Positions 12,928 through 25,537 of a stretch of 64,000 nucleotides of DNA are shown piece after piece; position 1 is the first letter of the stretch; every line of letters begins with the position of its first letter. Both the position numbers and the translations under genes were made by a program. Below the pieces are notes generated by a model, which saw only the letters and a list, made by a program, of their open reading frames with translations, was not told the DNA's origin and made no database searches. The stretch is taken from assembly GCA_963921425.1 (NCBI GenBank), contig OY992833.1, forward strand, positions 27,142,698 through 27,206,697, read 5' to 3'. This stretch comes from Dryas octopetala. Taxonomy: Eukaryota > Streptophyta > Magnoliopsida > Rosales > Rosaceae.

Positions 12928-13860
12928 ATGCAAGCGGTTTCGGTTCTGTCTCTGTCTCCGAGCTTTGGTTCTTTCGATTCCAAGAACGAGTTCGAATATG
13001 CCCAAGTGTCTGCCAATTTTACCTCAAAACTCAAAGTCGGTGATGGCGAATTTGAATTAATTGAGGACCCGAAACGCACTGTTTCAGGTGAGCAAGAGAA
13101 ACCAGAGAAGCAATTAGAGAGTGAAGCTCAAAACCTGGATGATGTTGATGATCCCGAAGACGAGGACGAAAATGAAGATGAAGATTTCTCTTTCGTTTGC
13201 ACAAATCCCGATAACTCGCCGACCTCCGCCGACGATTTGTTCCAAAACGGCCAGATCCGCCCGGTATTCCCGATTTTCAACCGAGATCTCCTGTTCGCCG
13301 ACGCCGACGACGGCGGCGCTTCAACGCGCAAAGAGGCTTCTTCGTCTCTGAGGTCGCCGCTGAAGAAGTTGTTTTTCCAAGAGCGCGACACGGCGTCGTC
13401 GTCGGCCTCCGAGTCGGACGAGCTGGAAAGCGTCCCCGAAGGAACGTACTGCGAGTGGTCCAGAAAGGACAGCGCAGCGAAGGCGGCGCGGGAGCTTCGC
13501 AACAAGAGCAACTCGACGGGGTCGTCGAAGCTCTGGAGGGTGAGGGACTTGGTGCTCCGGAGCAACAGCGACGGCAAGGACGCGTTCGTGTTCCTGAACC
13601 CTAATTCCAATTCGGCGAGCCCAAAGCCAAACCAGACATCGGTGGCCGTTAAGAGCGTTAATAATAAGATAACGGAAAAGGTTAAGGGTTCGCAGAAAGC
13701 GAAGAAAGCCGAAACGGTGTCGTCGGCGCACGAGAAGCACTACGTGAGGAACAGAGCGAAGAATGAGGTGGATAAACGGAGGTCGTACCTGCCGTACAGG
13801 CCGGTGGTTGGATTCTTCACCAATGTGAACGTTTTGAGCAAAAATGTCCATCCTTTCTGA
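12928..13860 (+). CDS. DUF1645-family protein (AR781/SGL-like), single exon
   Basis: A 310-residue intronless reading frame. It has the features of the plant DUF1645 family (PF07816): an acidic Asp/Glu run (about residues 70-87), the short FSFVC motif near 88, an IRPVFPIFNRDLL segment near 110-125, Arg/Ser-rich LRSPLKKLFFQERD near 145, the WRVRDLVLRSNSDGKDAFVFL block near 205-225 and the C-terminal YLPYRPVVGFFTNVNVLSKNVHPF-type end. Family members include Arabidopsis AR781 and rice SGL, linked to stress response and organ size, but the biochemical role is unknown. Most of the chain is predicted disordered by composition. The GC-rich coding part contrasts with the AT-rich flanks, which is usual for an intronless gene of this type. 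The start is the first ATG after the TATA box that opens this frame. Confidence 0.9.
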   Translation: MQAVSVLSLSPSFGSFDSKNEFEYAQVSANFTSKLKVGDGEFELIEDPKRTVSGEQEKPEKQLESEAQNLDDVDDPEDEDENEDEDFSFVCTNPDNSPTSADDLFQNGQIRPVFPIFNRDLLFADADDGGASTRKEASSSLRSPLKKLFFQERDTASSSASESDELESVPEGTYCEWSRKDSAAKAARELRNKSNSTGSSKLWRVRDLVLRSNSDGKDAFVFLNPNSNSASPKPNQTSVAVKSVNNKITEKVKGSQKAKKAETVSSAHEKHYVRNRAKNEVDKRRSYLPYRPVVGFFTNVNVLSKNVHPF

Positions 13861-14356
13861 CTCAGGGACTGACCAGTCATTAACCATTTGTTTATTTATT
13901 TATTTATTTATTTTTGTTTAGTTGGGTCTAATTAATTCCATGTAAATTTTTGGAGTCGGAGAATATGAATATATTTTTGTTTTAGGAATGGAGTTTAATT
14001 TCCATTGTTTTTAGGCTTGATGATGCTAATTAGGAACACTAAATTAATATCAGACGCGGCGGTGATTCTACTTGATTTCAAATGTTTCATTTTTCTTGAT
14101 TTTACAAGACAAATGATAAAATCAGTACTTTTTTCCTTATATTAAAAAATAAATAATCACTTGGGAATGAGAATTTCTTATTTACAACAAAGTATACATT
14201 GGTTTCATAGCAAATCTTCACATAGCCAATTAGTTTTTAGTGTAATAGTAAAAATGTTATTGTATAAAAACGGCATAGTGGGAATGGAGGAATGAGAGGA
14301 AACATGATAGAAGAAATGGGAAGAGAAGAGTTATTGTATAAATTTTTCCCCCAACT

Positions 14357-14403
14357 AAAGTTTGATGTAATCATTGGCCAAAAAAAAAAAGTTTGATGTA
14401 ATC
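14357..14403 (+). mobile_element. Near tail-only retroposon insertion with 16-bp target duplication
   Basis: The exact direct repeat AAAGTTTGATGTAATC (14357-14372 and 14388-14403) flanks a 15-base insert ATTGGCC plus an A-run. The insert has the GGCC(A)n end also carried by the longer retroposon at 50833-51064. Confidence 0.75.
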
Positions 14404-14594
14404 CCTTACGCGGAATTGAGTACAACAAAAGATCAGGCTCTTGTCAAGCTAGCAAAATGCTAAATGTAGAATGACCATTCAATACAACAAAAGTTGGTTC
14501 TTATTCCTACCACTTGATCATTTCACTTTCATATCAATAATTAAACATGACCCGGTAGGTAAGGAGCTAAATGAATCATACCAAATTACCAATA

Positions 14595-14999
14595 GGGTTT
14601 ATTTCATATTTAGTACCTAAACTTTGACATTTGTCTTAATGTGGTACCTAAACTTTTATTTGTCTCAATTGAGTACCTAAACTTTTATTTTGTGTCTAAT
14701 AAGTACCAAAATGAATTTCTGTTAAAATTATCAACAAAAGTTAGGGGCAATATAGTCAAAATATATTTTAATTATTTTCTTTATATGTTTAAAATTATTA
14801 AAAAAAATTATAATTAAAATATAAATTTTATGAAGTGACTATATTGCCCCTAACTTTTGTTGACAATTTTAACAGAAATTCATTTTGTTACCTATTAGAC
14901 ACAAAATAAAAATTTAGGTACTCAATTGGGACAAATAAAAGTTTAAGTATCACATTAAGACAATGGTCAAAGTTTAGGTACTAAATATGAAAAAAACTC
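14595..14999. mobile_element. MULE-type MITE, 405 bp, perfect 9-bp target duplication
   Basis: A long palindrome with arms of about 180 bp starts GGGTTTATTTCATATTTAG and ends with the reverse complement of GAGTTTTTTTCATATTTAG. The 9-bp direct repeat TTACCAATA at 14586-14594 and 15000-15008 is exact, the length expected of Mutator-like elements. Each arm contains three spaced copies of a TAGTACCTAAACTTT motif. The arms could form a long hairpin RNA if transcribed. No coding capacity. Confidence 0.9.
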
Positions 15000-15367
15000 T
15001 TACCAATATTTGATTAAAGAGTTGTTAAGGGGAAATAAGGCCAAGTGGCATCAACTTGGTTACTATATCCTCCCCAATTCCCTGCACTCACCTTATTTCA
15101 CAGTAAAAAGCATGATAGTTCCTTTTATTTAATTTTTGATTAAAGGGATCTTAAAGGGAAATAAAGCCAAAGTGCTCTCAACTTTTTGTTTTTGGCCAAG
15201 CAAGTGCTCTCAACTTGGTTACCATATCCTCCCCAATTCCCTACACTCACCTTATTTCATTGTAAAAAGGGTGATAAGCCTTATTAAAATAAGGCTACAA
15301 AGTCTAACTAGTGTAGATATTATACTTATTTGCGTGTATCTCTCTCATGATATGCATATCAAAAAGA

Positions 15368-16229
15368 CAGTGCCGGCCCTGAAGGGGGGCACCGAGTGTG
15401 ACCGCCTAGGGCCCACCTTCAAGGGGGGCCCACAAATTTTTACATTATGTATATATTAGTATATATATATTAAAAAAAATAATTATTGGGTCTATTTATA
15501 ATGTCTTCGTTGTAATTACACTCTTCTACTTATTGTGTAGTTATCTAGTTTATTTCTTTAGCCTTAAGCCCCTTTGTACAAAAAAAAAAAAACTAGGTTC
15601 TTCTAAGATATAAAATTTGAATTCTGCAACTTATTTTTCCTTGATTATTAGTTGAAAACCACCTATTTATTTCCTTAATTTGTGTTTGCCAACTTGCTTC
15701 ATTTTTCTTTGGCTTCTCACATGAATCACAAGAGAAGCAAGCCAACATCCTCATCTGCATGGCAGTGGATCCTTTTTGCCCTTGGGTTTACACTTTTTTT
15801 TTTTTTTTTTCATGAAAAATACATGTCTTCTTTCTGGAAAGTTGGATTCAAAGAGCATGTTTGCTTTGAATTGGCAAAAACGGATCTCTACCTCTCCATA
15901 TAGTCCTGTGGAAAACCTTTTTTTTTTTTTTGGTTCTCCACAGGCTCTTTCAATCTGAAAGAAATTAGAGAGGTCTTATTAAGGTAAGAAGGTAATTAAT
16001 GTTTGAATGTGTTTTTCCCTTTAAATTTTTCTCTTATATTCTTATAAATTATTTTTTTTTATAATTATTTTCTTGACGTTCAACCAAAAATTTCCTAATT
16101 GATTTCTTGATGTGATCGACAATTTCCTAATTGATTTCTTGTTAATTGTGAATTATTTTGCAAAAAATTTTATTAAAGGCCCAATTTAAATTTCGTTCAT
16201 GAGCTTTCCAAAAGTCAGGGCCGGCCCTG
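15368..16229. mobile_element. Non-autonomous hAT element, 862 bp
   Basis: The left end CAGTGCCGGCCCTGA and right end TCAGGGCCGGCCCTG are inverted repeats (one mismatch). They are flanked by 8-bp repeats CAAAAAGA (15360-15367) and CAGAAAGA (16230-16237), which differ at one base. The GC-rich GGGGGGC/GGGCCC subterminal region on the left and the AT-rich core fit the hAT group with CAGGGCCGGCCC ends. No transposase frame is left. Confidence 0.85.
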
Positions 16230-16237
16230 CAGAAAGA

Positions 16238-16921
16238 TAGACACATAAAATGTGTTCATCTATAATAGGGTAATTTTGACAATTTGCAAGCCAAATCCAG
16301 ATACAAAGGGTGGTACTAGTACAATAGTAATAACTAATACAAGACTGGAGAAACCATAATCATGGACGGCTCTATGATACAGGGTGGACCAGTATGACAG
16401 CATTATGCAATTCATGCTGATCCCTGAGTAAAAATTCAACAGCGCATTCAGTAGAGGTGGTTGAAACTTGAGAATGCTATTTATTGAGACATCAAAAGTC
16501 GGAAATCATCTTTAACTAGTGAACTGTACGTTTTCTAAAAGTAAATTTCAGTTCACTGATTAACAACAAGCATGCAACTGCTGTATTGATTTCAGTCAAA
16601 ACCAATGAAAGCAGGTACAACAATAATTACCAGTTCTGTGAAAGGGAGACACAAATTGACCCACCATTTGTCCCCTATGTATTGCTGCATCTTCTTCCTT
16701 ATTCTTATCTTCAAAACGTTATTTACACTGATTAATTATGCAGATACATTTGAAAAAGAGAACACTTATCACTGTCACACTAGCTTTTATCTGCACTATT
16801 ACATACCAAGACCTCATCCAAGCTTTGTTTCCAGATGCAACTGAGACCATGGCCCTGTCTGTTGGCTTGCACATGCTAATCTGTCATCAGTGGGGAATTC
16901 GTGTATTTGTAAATAGACATG
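16238..16921. other. 3' flank of the AMSH2-like gene
   Basis: Spacer between the hAT element and the stop codon of the minus-strand deubiquitinase gene; the part nearest the gene should be its 3' untranslated region. No further gene seen. Confidence 0.45.
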
Positions 16922-19900
16922 TCAACGCAAGTCAAAGATTTCAAACCTCAGATTTGAATTTTTGTAGACGTTAGAGCAGTGCTCATAAATGGGACTCCCA
17001 TCTGTGGTTTCTTTGTGAGGATGAAATCCTTTCTCTTGGCACTCTTTTAGGATACTCATCCCACCAGGGTCAGATAGCCGAAATATTCCATAACTCCTGG
17101 AAAAATCCCATACTAAGTTTCTGAATGTAGCTATGTAAAAAGATGTTAAAAATTCAAGCTGTTGAAACGCATCATGTTTGCATGCATTATGTTACCCTTT
17201 ATATTAGTACTCCTAAAAGCATACTCAACTTTTCTCATAGTTATATGTATTCATGGGCACTGCTACTTACACTTTGGAAATCTGTATAAATCCGAACCAT
17301 GAGATACTCATGGAGTTAAAGTTTAACTGGCTTACTGAGGAGTTTTATACTATTTATTTGCTGCAAAAGAAGCTTAACTTACTGGTCAATTTTTCAAAGG
17401 AAAAATGAGGAGCAGAGGAGAATAAGTTCACAAATTACTTCACTCCTTCATCCTTTTTAAACAAGATGATATGGCTGTGCATAACAAAGACTAAAGACCT
17501 CATTCAGGGGGTGTTACCATTCTTGTTGAAGGCACTACAAGAACAAGGGCAAGGCCAAGAAGATTATTCACTGCTGTAGTGGGAGAAAGCACAATTGACC
17601 CGCTCAAGACTTGCCAACCGAAATAGAGATGAAAAAAAATGGAGCATCTAAGGTTCCTGACCCTAATGCTAGGATAATAGCAGAGTCAATCTTTATCCAT
17701 AAAGTATTACAACTGAACTTCATAAGAGTTGCATACCTTGAGGTATCAGTTGGAGCCATGACAATAGCAAAAGCCTCAGGTATCATAACCTGAAGATAAA
17801 AGATGGAAAAGTACATGTTAGAGACTACACTCAAGTATACAGGGGAACCAGATTACCATAATTACATGCAACATTTGCAGTCTTTGCAAATAACCTGATT
17901 GATAAGCTAGTTGGAGTGGAGAAAAAAACACACCCAGGAAGGCAATTCAGTATTTCAAAACAAGCCAAAACAGGAAAAAGCTAAGGGTCCATTCAGAATG
18001 GTAGGTTTCAAATACAGGGATTAGCATGTTGTATAGTTTAAATGACTTGAATGGAATGTTAACAACATAGTAAATATTTGGATTTGTACGAGAAGAAAAG
18101 AAAAAAGAAAAGAAGCGTTTTCTCCCACAAATACACTTGATACAATGTATTTAATCATGTCAAATTCAAAATGATAATTGTATCGAATCATTTCAAATAC
18201 ATCGTGTCATTTAATAGTTATTCTATCCACTGTACACTTAATGTTGAAATCCAAAAGAATCCTAAAACTAAATGGAATCTGTCAATATCAAATGAAAGTT
18301 AACAGAAGTATTAAGTGTTCTCAAAGGAAGTAACTTTCACAATGCTCCTATAATACTTCTGATGTGGGCATATTAGATATGACGAGAAAATAATCATATA
18401 CATTATAAACATTCTTGATAATGACAATGGCAACCACACTAATTGAGTCATTACCTGACATGAATAATGAGTATGCAAATCCACTGATGACATGAAACAA
18501 CTTTGAGAAGGATGTGTCTGAAAGTAAATAGTTGACAAAGTGAAGAGGAAATGCTAAATTCTACATCTCTTTGAGAGCAGAGTTCCTGAAAAAGGAAGCT
18601 TATTATTTCAAATTTAAAAATCAAAATTGCTTACATGGATCCATCCTACAGGAAAAAGTGATTGTTCGTTTTGTATGGCAAAAATTTCCTCCTCATTTGT
18701 CGCCTGACACTGTCATATTTTGTAGTCAGCAGCAAACAGTAGTGAGATTACATCCTGTGAATGAAAAACAGGCATCGTTTCATATCCAAATAAGATGAGT
18801 AAAAGGCCCTAAGAGACTTACAGAGTTGGAAGAGGATTCCTGTTTGGGTATGATCAAAGTTGTCACATAGAATATTCCATTTTTCTATGTTCACACAGAA
18901 AACAAATATATATTACCTTCAAGGAAATAATCATACTCTAAATCAATTCCCACTTCCCTTTTATAACATGTGAATGTGTACATACTAATAAAAGGGCAAG
19001 AGTAACTTGTAGAGTAAAGATCTAGGAACAATTTTAAATTTGAAAGTGGTGAGAAAGTGAGAGATTTGGGTTGAGAATGAGATTGGGAGGCAGAAGAAAT
19101 TGTATGAAGATAGTATTGGAGACCTATGAAAGTGAGAAATGTGGAATAAGTAAAGAAGATATGCCACAAAAAAAAAAAAAAAAAGAGTCCATGCCTAGTA
19201 TCCGAAACAAACATGTGTTTTCAAAAAGAAATACTCCCTTCATGGTTGGGCCAATTCTTGGGCATCATTATAGACCTAACATATTACCATATCTTATGCA
19301 ACAAATGTATTGGTTTTAGAATCTACGGAGAGCATGAATCTTACAAGAAAGGCACCAAGAATCCCACAGGTTTCTAGATCCTTCTCTGTGTTGTCTTTGG
19401 CAAGCTCAAGGAAGTCTTCCATTAACCGAGCTGACTGAAAAGGATTATAACAATTAATTATCACTATCTATGCTCAATGTAGAAATATATAACCATAACA
19501 TAGTCCTGAGTTTGCAAGAAACACATGGAACTGCAGAACCCAAAAACCAACAATTTGCGATTTCTTACAATATGTACATCTCGCAAGGCGCTAGATGATG
19601 TTGATTGATTACTGGACTGTGATTGTCCATGGTCTGTATTCACGACTGTAATTTGTGAAACATTAGCACCTTGAGGCACACTTTCTACGCAAGAGATTAC
19701 AGGAGAAGGAGAGGACTGAGAAACAGTATGAACTGTGATATTCTGACATTCGCTAATTGTCTTAAAAAGGTTTGGACCACAAAATTTACATGCGCAGCAA
19801 CTACTGCCAAATTCCACCAAACACAAGGAAGACAACCTAGCCTTTTCCCCATTGATAATTCTGAAGCTGTAAACATAGATGAAATTGGTACATAATACTA

Positions 19901-20019
19901 AATTAACAAGAATTATGCATAAAAATGTTAACTTTTGCAAATTGTAAAAGGGTTCTCTGGGGTGGATATATTTCTAAATGTAAGGGGTTACTATACCTTG
20001 GACAGCTTCTTTCTGCCAT
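16922..20019 (-). CDS. AMSH2: AMSH-like ubiquitin thioesterase 2 (K63-type JAMM deubiquitinase), 8 coding exons
   Basis: Exons in transcript order: 20019-19997, 19866-19569, 19434-19345, 18884-18822, 18709-18635, 18517-18455, 17789-17737, 17096-16922. Phases join to 279 residues. The MPN+ domain (about 108-279) has the JAMM zinc site: Glu128 in LETCG, and H183-x-H185-x7-S193-x2-D196 in the HTHPSQSCFMSSVD segment. The closing NSNLRFEIFDLR matches the AMSH family. These metalloproteases cut Lys63-linked ubiquitin chains and act with ESCRT-III in endosomal sorting and autophagy. No MIT domain is encoded, the hallmark of the short AMSH2 branch as opposed to AMSH1/3. The N-terminal ~45 residues hold a cysteine cluster (FGSSCCACKFCG) I do not recognise from Arabidopsis AMSH2. 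The ATG at 20019 is the only one that splices in frame. Confidence 0.92.
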
Positions 20020-20034
20020 AACACAACTTCTAAC

Positions 20035-20561
20035 CTGAGTGAGAAATTGGAGTCATTATGGCTCAAACCAATTTGAAGCTTTAAAAAAAATAAAGAAGAA
20101 AGACTATTTCCCAAGAACTTCCTATACTCATTATGGTTTGAATACTGTTATTCCTAACCTTTCAGCCACTTAAACTGAAGCCATAGTTCACGGCAAGGAA
20201 AAATCCACTCTAATTCGAACAATAAGAAAGGCACCATTTGATTTTACATATTCAAAGTGCTCTGAAAAGACAAGAAACGTACTTCAGATCTCATTTGCTT
20301 ATTTGATTCCTAGAAACAAAGACAGGCATAGCCGTTGGTACTGACTATAAATAGCTGGTGGACGTGGTGGTGAATAGTGAATAGTGACAGTAGTAAAAAC
20401 TAAAGGGGGAATATACAACAACCCAACATAGTAAACAACCAGGGTATGAAGAATCCCCTCTGAAAATTCTCAAAGAAAATTGTTGTAAAAATCACCACTA
20501 AAATCACAAATTATTGATTACCCACTAATTATAAAGGGAAAAGAAACTAAAAGGATGATAC
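20035..20561 (-). other. Probable leader intron of the AMSH2-like gene
   Basis: A donor ATTGCAG|GTATCATCC (boundary 20562/20561) and an acceptor TTTCTCACTCAG|GTTAG (boundary 20035/20034) bracket 527 bases just before the start codon at 20019. The upstream leader exon probably begins near 20840 or closer. Predicted from splice signals only. Confidence 0.5.
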
Positions 20562-20862
20562 CTGCAATATGTGTCAAGTGTGGTGTATATAGCTCAGAGA
20601 TGAATTTGGAAGTTGGAGCTGAAGTTAGGAGCTGTTTCTTCAGAATTTGAGCTTTGCATCCCTCTTTATAATTTATGAGTCGGTTTTCATGGTTTGGCTG
20701 ATATGGGTACTTTTTGTAAACGAAGGACCACCCAAAGACTAAAAGTGATGCTTCTGACACCGCACTACGCAACCTGCCAGAGCGGTGCCACTCAGTATAA
20801 GGATGATTAGGCAATATCTCACTTCCTGTATTACGTTGTTTCATTGCATCCTAATAATGTTA

Positions 20863-22066
20863 CAGTTTAGCATTTCTATTTGCTGTACGTACGACAGACC
20901 GTTTAAATAACATTATAGGGCAAACGGTATGTTGTTTTCCTCGGCAGTCCAAAATAACCATCCGCAATTTTGTCCTGAAATTGTGGTTGTTTGGTAATCG
21001 GCGTGAAGACACAAAACACATCAGTTCCAAGTGGTGCACCATGATTGGGTAGTTGAAGATGATGCCATGGTGGAGTAATAGTATGCAGAGGATGCAACAT
21101 GAGATCCTCATTTCATAGGTTAGAGCTTTCTTTATCCATAGGGAATGGCCCAAACCAAATGTGGAGCATTATATATTAGACCTTCCAAGTTCCAAGTCCC
21201 AAATTCTCTGATTTGTCTCCAACATGGATAGCCATATATGGCTTGACTTTTGTGGCTGACCCTTCTTATGTGCCCCACGGCCCCAGGTAGCTGTAGCTCC
21301 TCGTTTTCTCAGTATCAGAATTAGAGCCTATTTCTAGCTCTCCTACTTGGTAATTAACCTCTCTTTTTAACTCATTTCCTTCTTTTTCCAATAATTAATA
21401 CCCAGTTTGCTGCACTGCATTGTATTTTGAACACACAGACTCAGAGCTTCTGATTTCAATTTTTTTAAAGGTCGCAAGGAAAGGGCCAAAGGGGTACCCA
21501 AAAAGGAGAGAATCATGGTTGGAACGTTTAGAAAATGCATGATGCTATGTTGTGCTTCAACAAAGGTCACGGTATGATCTTCCAACTTTTGGTATAGGTT
21601 GAATTCTTGAAGGAGCTAACTAGAGGATATTTCAATAGCAGTGTGAATCTTAGTCCGGTTATTATGATTGCTATAACTTATATAATATAACAAGAAGCAC
21701 CATTCACAAAGCTTATTAATTACTTAAGAAAACAAAAACAAAAACATTTGGCGTCAGTTCATGATTTCGATGGCATGAACTAGATCAACAATTTAATAAT
21801 GATATATTCTAATTGCCTTCTAACTTTTTCCAAAGCCAACTAATTAAATTAGTATTCTTATTTCTTAAGTAGTAAATGAATTTATAAATGATTTTTTTAT
21901 TAGAATGAAGAAAACTTTCAAACTTGAGAAAAACTTATTGAATCAATGATAATTAAGACGAATCACCAAAAAAACAGTTATTTGTATCATATTAGTCTGA
22001 TACATGATGATATGTTATAACTGTTCCATACAAATTTTTATTTTCGATCCACTCTCACGTGGGTAT
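20863..22066. other. Intergenic; nothing recognised
   Basis: Spacer between the AMSH2-like promoter side and the TRIM element. A 97-codon minus-strand frame at 20860-21153 has no recognisable domain and is treated as chance. Confidence 0.5.
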
Positions 22067-22406
22067 TGTTGAGAGAAATCTCATATTGAAGATGTGAGGG
22101 TCTTGCTAGTGACTTATAAGGATTTAGACTACTCCTTCCATTGCCAATTGGTCTTAGAATGAATGCTTAGATTTATTCATGGTATCATAACAGGTTATCC
22201 ACGTGATGCGCCTAATGGCCACATGTGCTCCCACGTCACCCAATATAAATTGTCCACGTGTGAGGCTTAAATGACGCCATACGTGCGGGGGCGTGTTGAG
22301 AGAAATCTCACATCTTCAATGTGAGGGCTTTACTAGTAACTTATAAGGATTTGAGTTACTCCTCCCATTGACAATTGGTTTTGAGATAGATTCCTAGATT
22401 TCTTCA
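22067..22406 (+). mobile_element. Small LTR retroelement (TRIM), 340 bp, old
   Basis: Two direct repeats of 113 bp (22067-22179 and 22294-22406), each beginning TGTTGAGAGAAATCTCA and ending CA, enclose a 114-bp interior. The interior starts directly after the first repeat with TGGTATCATAAC, resembling a primer site for initiator methionine tRNA, and ends with a purine-rich GTGCGGGGG tract. This is the layout of a terminal-repeat retrotransposon in miniature. It has no coding capacity. The two repeats look only about 80% alike by eye and no flanking duplication is clear, so the copy is an old fossil. The 5S-like segment of Cassandra TRIMs was not seen. Confidence 0.8.
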
Positions 22407-25400
22407 CAATATTTTAACTTTTAATTTATATTTTGGAAGTTTGGATGCATGACGCAATTGCTTGCGAACAATGATGGAAGTCACAAAACCAGAATTTTAA
22501 AGTGAAATGGGCTTGGGATTTGGGCCTTGGGGTGGGGGACTAGGCCTTGTGCTATAGGTTGTGGGCTATGGGCTAAGGGTTTAGAACCATAACCCACTAT
22601 GCAGCTCCGTTTGTACCCGCAAATCACACGTATGAACCCGAATGTAACTAACTAGTCAACATCAATTATTTTTTTTAAAAAATGTTAGGAGTTGTGTCAG
22701 GCTTTGCAGAACTTTATATTCACAACTTCAGTTAACTGTAGTACATTGTGATAAAAATCATAAAATAAATAAACTAATAAACCTAACTGCTTCCAGATGA
22801 ATACAAAATATTTGTTTCTTAATTTATGGCACGAATGGTGCACTACATATTAACTCCATCCAGTGAATTTGGCATTGTGTAACATGCCGCCGCTCTAAAA
22901 TCTGTATACTAAATTAAATGTAGGAATTAAAATATTTTGATAGTACAATAGGCAGCTAAAACACCATTATTCATTAGTTAAATAAATAACATTTTAACAA
23001 GCTACTAATTGGAGACATCAATATTTTAATTACTTCAACTTCAAGACAAGAGAAGAGATCAACATCTGCATCAAGATTGAAGCTTCTGTTTCATCATGTG
23101 TCTTCTGGTCTGCTAATTATTTACGAATCCCCATATTTAAATAAATTCATAATTAACATGTACTGGCCCGGTTACATCCGACAACGCCGGTGTTAGAAAA
23201 CCATCTACATCATCCAATCAATACGTTCCAATAAATAATGATTTTTGGTTTGTGTTAACATTATTATTGTTGTAGTGACCAGTGGCCAACAAAAAAAAAC
23301 ATTATTATTGTTGCGATTTCAGTCCTTATATTCAAACTTTGTTTAGTAATTTGGTTTCATTTAATTTAGGCATTGCCCCTTGAAAACTTCGAGAGCCAAT
23401 GACATAGCCTTAACCCTATTGACCCATTGACTTCAGTCCCCTATATTCATGACTAAGTCGGTCCATGTGGCCCATTATTCACCTTTACCCCAACTTCTCA
23501 TCAATATTGTAGAAGATAGAGAAAAATGTCTAACCAGCAATCACAGTCGATGATTTCCATCGGAGAATATTAAAATACAAGTTGCAAGAAGCCCTTTCTT
23601 CTTTCACCAAAGAGTGACAATGAGACCACCTTGTATTTGTTGGTAGTCACAATCAAAATGAAAATGTCGTTTTTTAAAGTCCGTGATGAACAAAAACCCT
23701 TCAATCTTGGTTCAATCTTAAATCTTTAATTGAGGAAAAAAGTATGAAAAAGTCTGCTATTTTACGCCATGCTGATAATTAAATTTGGCGTTTTATATTT
23801 CAACGTGATGGGCTTCAATGCTTCATGCCGATGTGACATCTCATTATAAATAGAAAAACAGAACTGCTTTAATCACTAGCTCAATTATTATTTTATCAAT
23901 GCTAGATATTTCAATTTATTTTCTCAACATTTATTATACAACTTACATAGTATTTATATATTTAATATTAAAAAATAAATAAAAATTTAAGATTAAATAG
24001 CAAATCTCAATAGTTTTTTGGTATAACATAAATATCATATAATATTTCAATTGAACTACCAAATTTAAATGTAGTTTTTTAGATTAGGTCACAAATATGT
24101 TGACCAATTTGATTTGAGCCTTTTTCATTTGATATTTTTGTCTTTTGACCCACATATAATGGGTGTTAGTTAAAATTTATAAGTTTTTGACAAAATTGCC
24201 CTTGAGGCTTTTATATTATCTTAAAAATTTGCTAATGTAGTCTCAACTTCACATTTAGTTGTGACTGTACGACACTCACAACTTCAAATTTAGTTATAAC
24301 TGAACGACAGTTATATCTAAGTTGTGAGATGTCACAGTTAAATTGTGACTTAATTGAATTTTTTTTTAAGAAATTATACTACAATATAGTATAAATAGAG
24401 ATAAAAACAACACTTTTACTCAAAATAATATATAGTATAGTGGTGTGAGTTGTCTCTTTAAATTTACCAAGATAGTCACAGTTAAGTTGTGATTAGATTG
24501 ATTTTTTTTTAATACAATATAGTATAAATTAATGTAATATTTGTGATGTAATATTATTTTTATTTTTTTATTATAGTTGCATGTGATGTAATATTTGTAA
24601 ATTCTAATAATCTTTTACTTTATCATTTTGTTTGAATTTTTAACTAGTAGCTAATCTAAAATGCTATTGAATTTTGATATCTAAACTAAAAAATTATTGA
24701 AATTTCGTAATTAAAATCAATAAATCTAAAAATAAAATATTATATCTAATAATTGATAAAAAAAATTGAAAAAAAAAAAGTGGAGACTACCGTACTATTT
24801 CCTTATTTTATTCCGGTCATAATCGCTCGTCGTCACGTTCCCACTAGCCACCCCATGGCGCACTGGCGCCTACCCATATGCTTAATTGACCTGTCCATGC
24901 ATCCGCACACCTGCTCCCTTGGCTATATTGGTGCCACTTATTTTTGTTTTTGTTTTTCATTTTCCCTTCTTAGTTCTTATATTTAATTTTTTAATATTTC
25001 TTCCTTTTAGGCATTTACCACACAATTGGTTACTAATCTATAGCACTTGACCCACCTTGCCCATATTTAGTAGTATTAAACTACATCTAAAGACTAAAGT
25101 TCTAAACACACCCTATGATTCTATGAATACTTACTTTTGATATAAAGTACCTCGCCAGTTAGCTATTAGCCTAATAATATTTATCTAGTTCTTAATTCAA
25201 ATTTTCATTATCTAGATAAAAAAAGGTATAATATCTAAGAAAAAATTATATGTAACATTGTATATTTATATATATTTTTTCATTTTTCGCGAAGTGTGAT
25301 GAGAAAAATAGACATAAGCTAGAATCATATACCGGCCAGTGACATAAACATTTTATTTATAGTATTTTTGGTTTATTAAGTTGGCAATTACAATGTAAAA

Positions 25401-25530
25401 ACACACGACAACGCGTTTCATACTTTGTTATTCATTGCTTACGTCGTACGTAATTATTCAAAAAGATTATGGAGTTTCCATAAAAGTCAAAGTTTGGATA
25501 TAACATGGGGTTAATAATGAATTTGCCAAG
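22407..25530. other. Intergenic, AT-rich; one tail-only retroposon, otherwise nothing recognised
   Basis: About 3.1 kb without a supported gene. Around 24200-24500 there are several short repeats of an AAGTTGTGA(C/G)-type motif in both orientations, possibly remains of an element, but no ends could be defined. Confidence 0.5.
23257..23313 (+). mobile_element. Near tail-only retroposon insertion with 16-bp target duplication
   Basis: An exact 16-bp direct repeat AACATTATTATTGTTG (23257-23272 and 23298-23313) flanks a 25-base insert TAGTGACCAGTGGCCAAC plus an A-run. The GGCCAA(C)A tail matches the other insertions of this kind in the window. Confidence 0.75.
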
Positions 25531-25537
25531 TCAGTGG

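Noticed and set aside
13128-13887. Long minus-strand frames opposite the DUF1645 gene
   Set aside because: GC-rich coding DNA on the plus strand leaves the antisense frames open; no domain on the minus strand.
22067-22406. Cassandra TRIM identity
   Set aside because: The 5S-like segment that defines Cassandra was not seen, so it was left as an unnamed TRIM.
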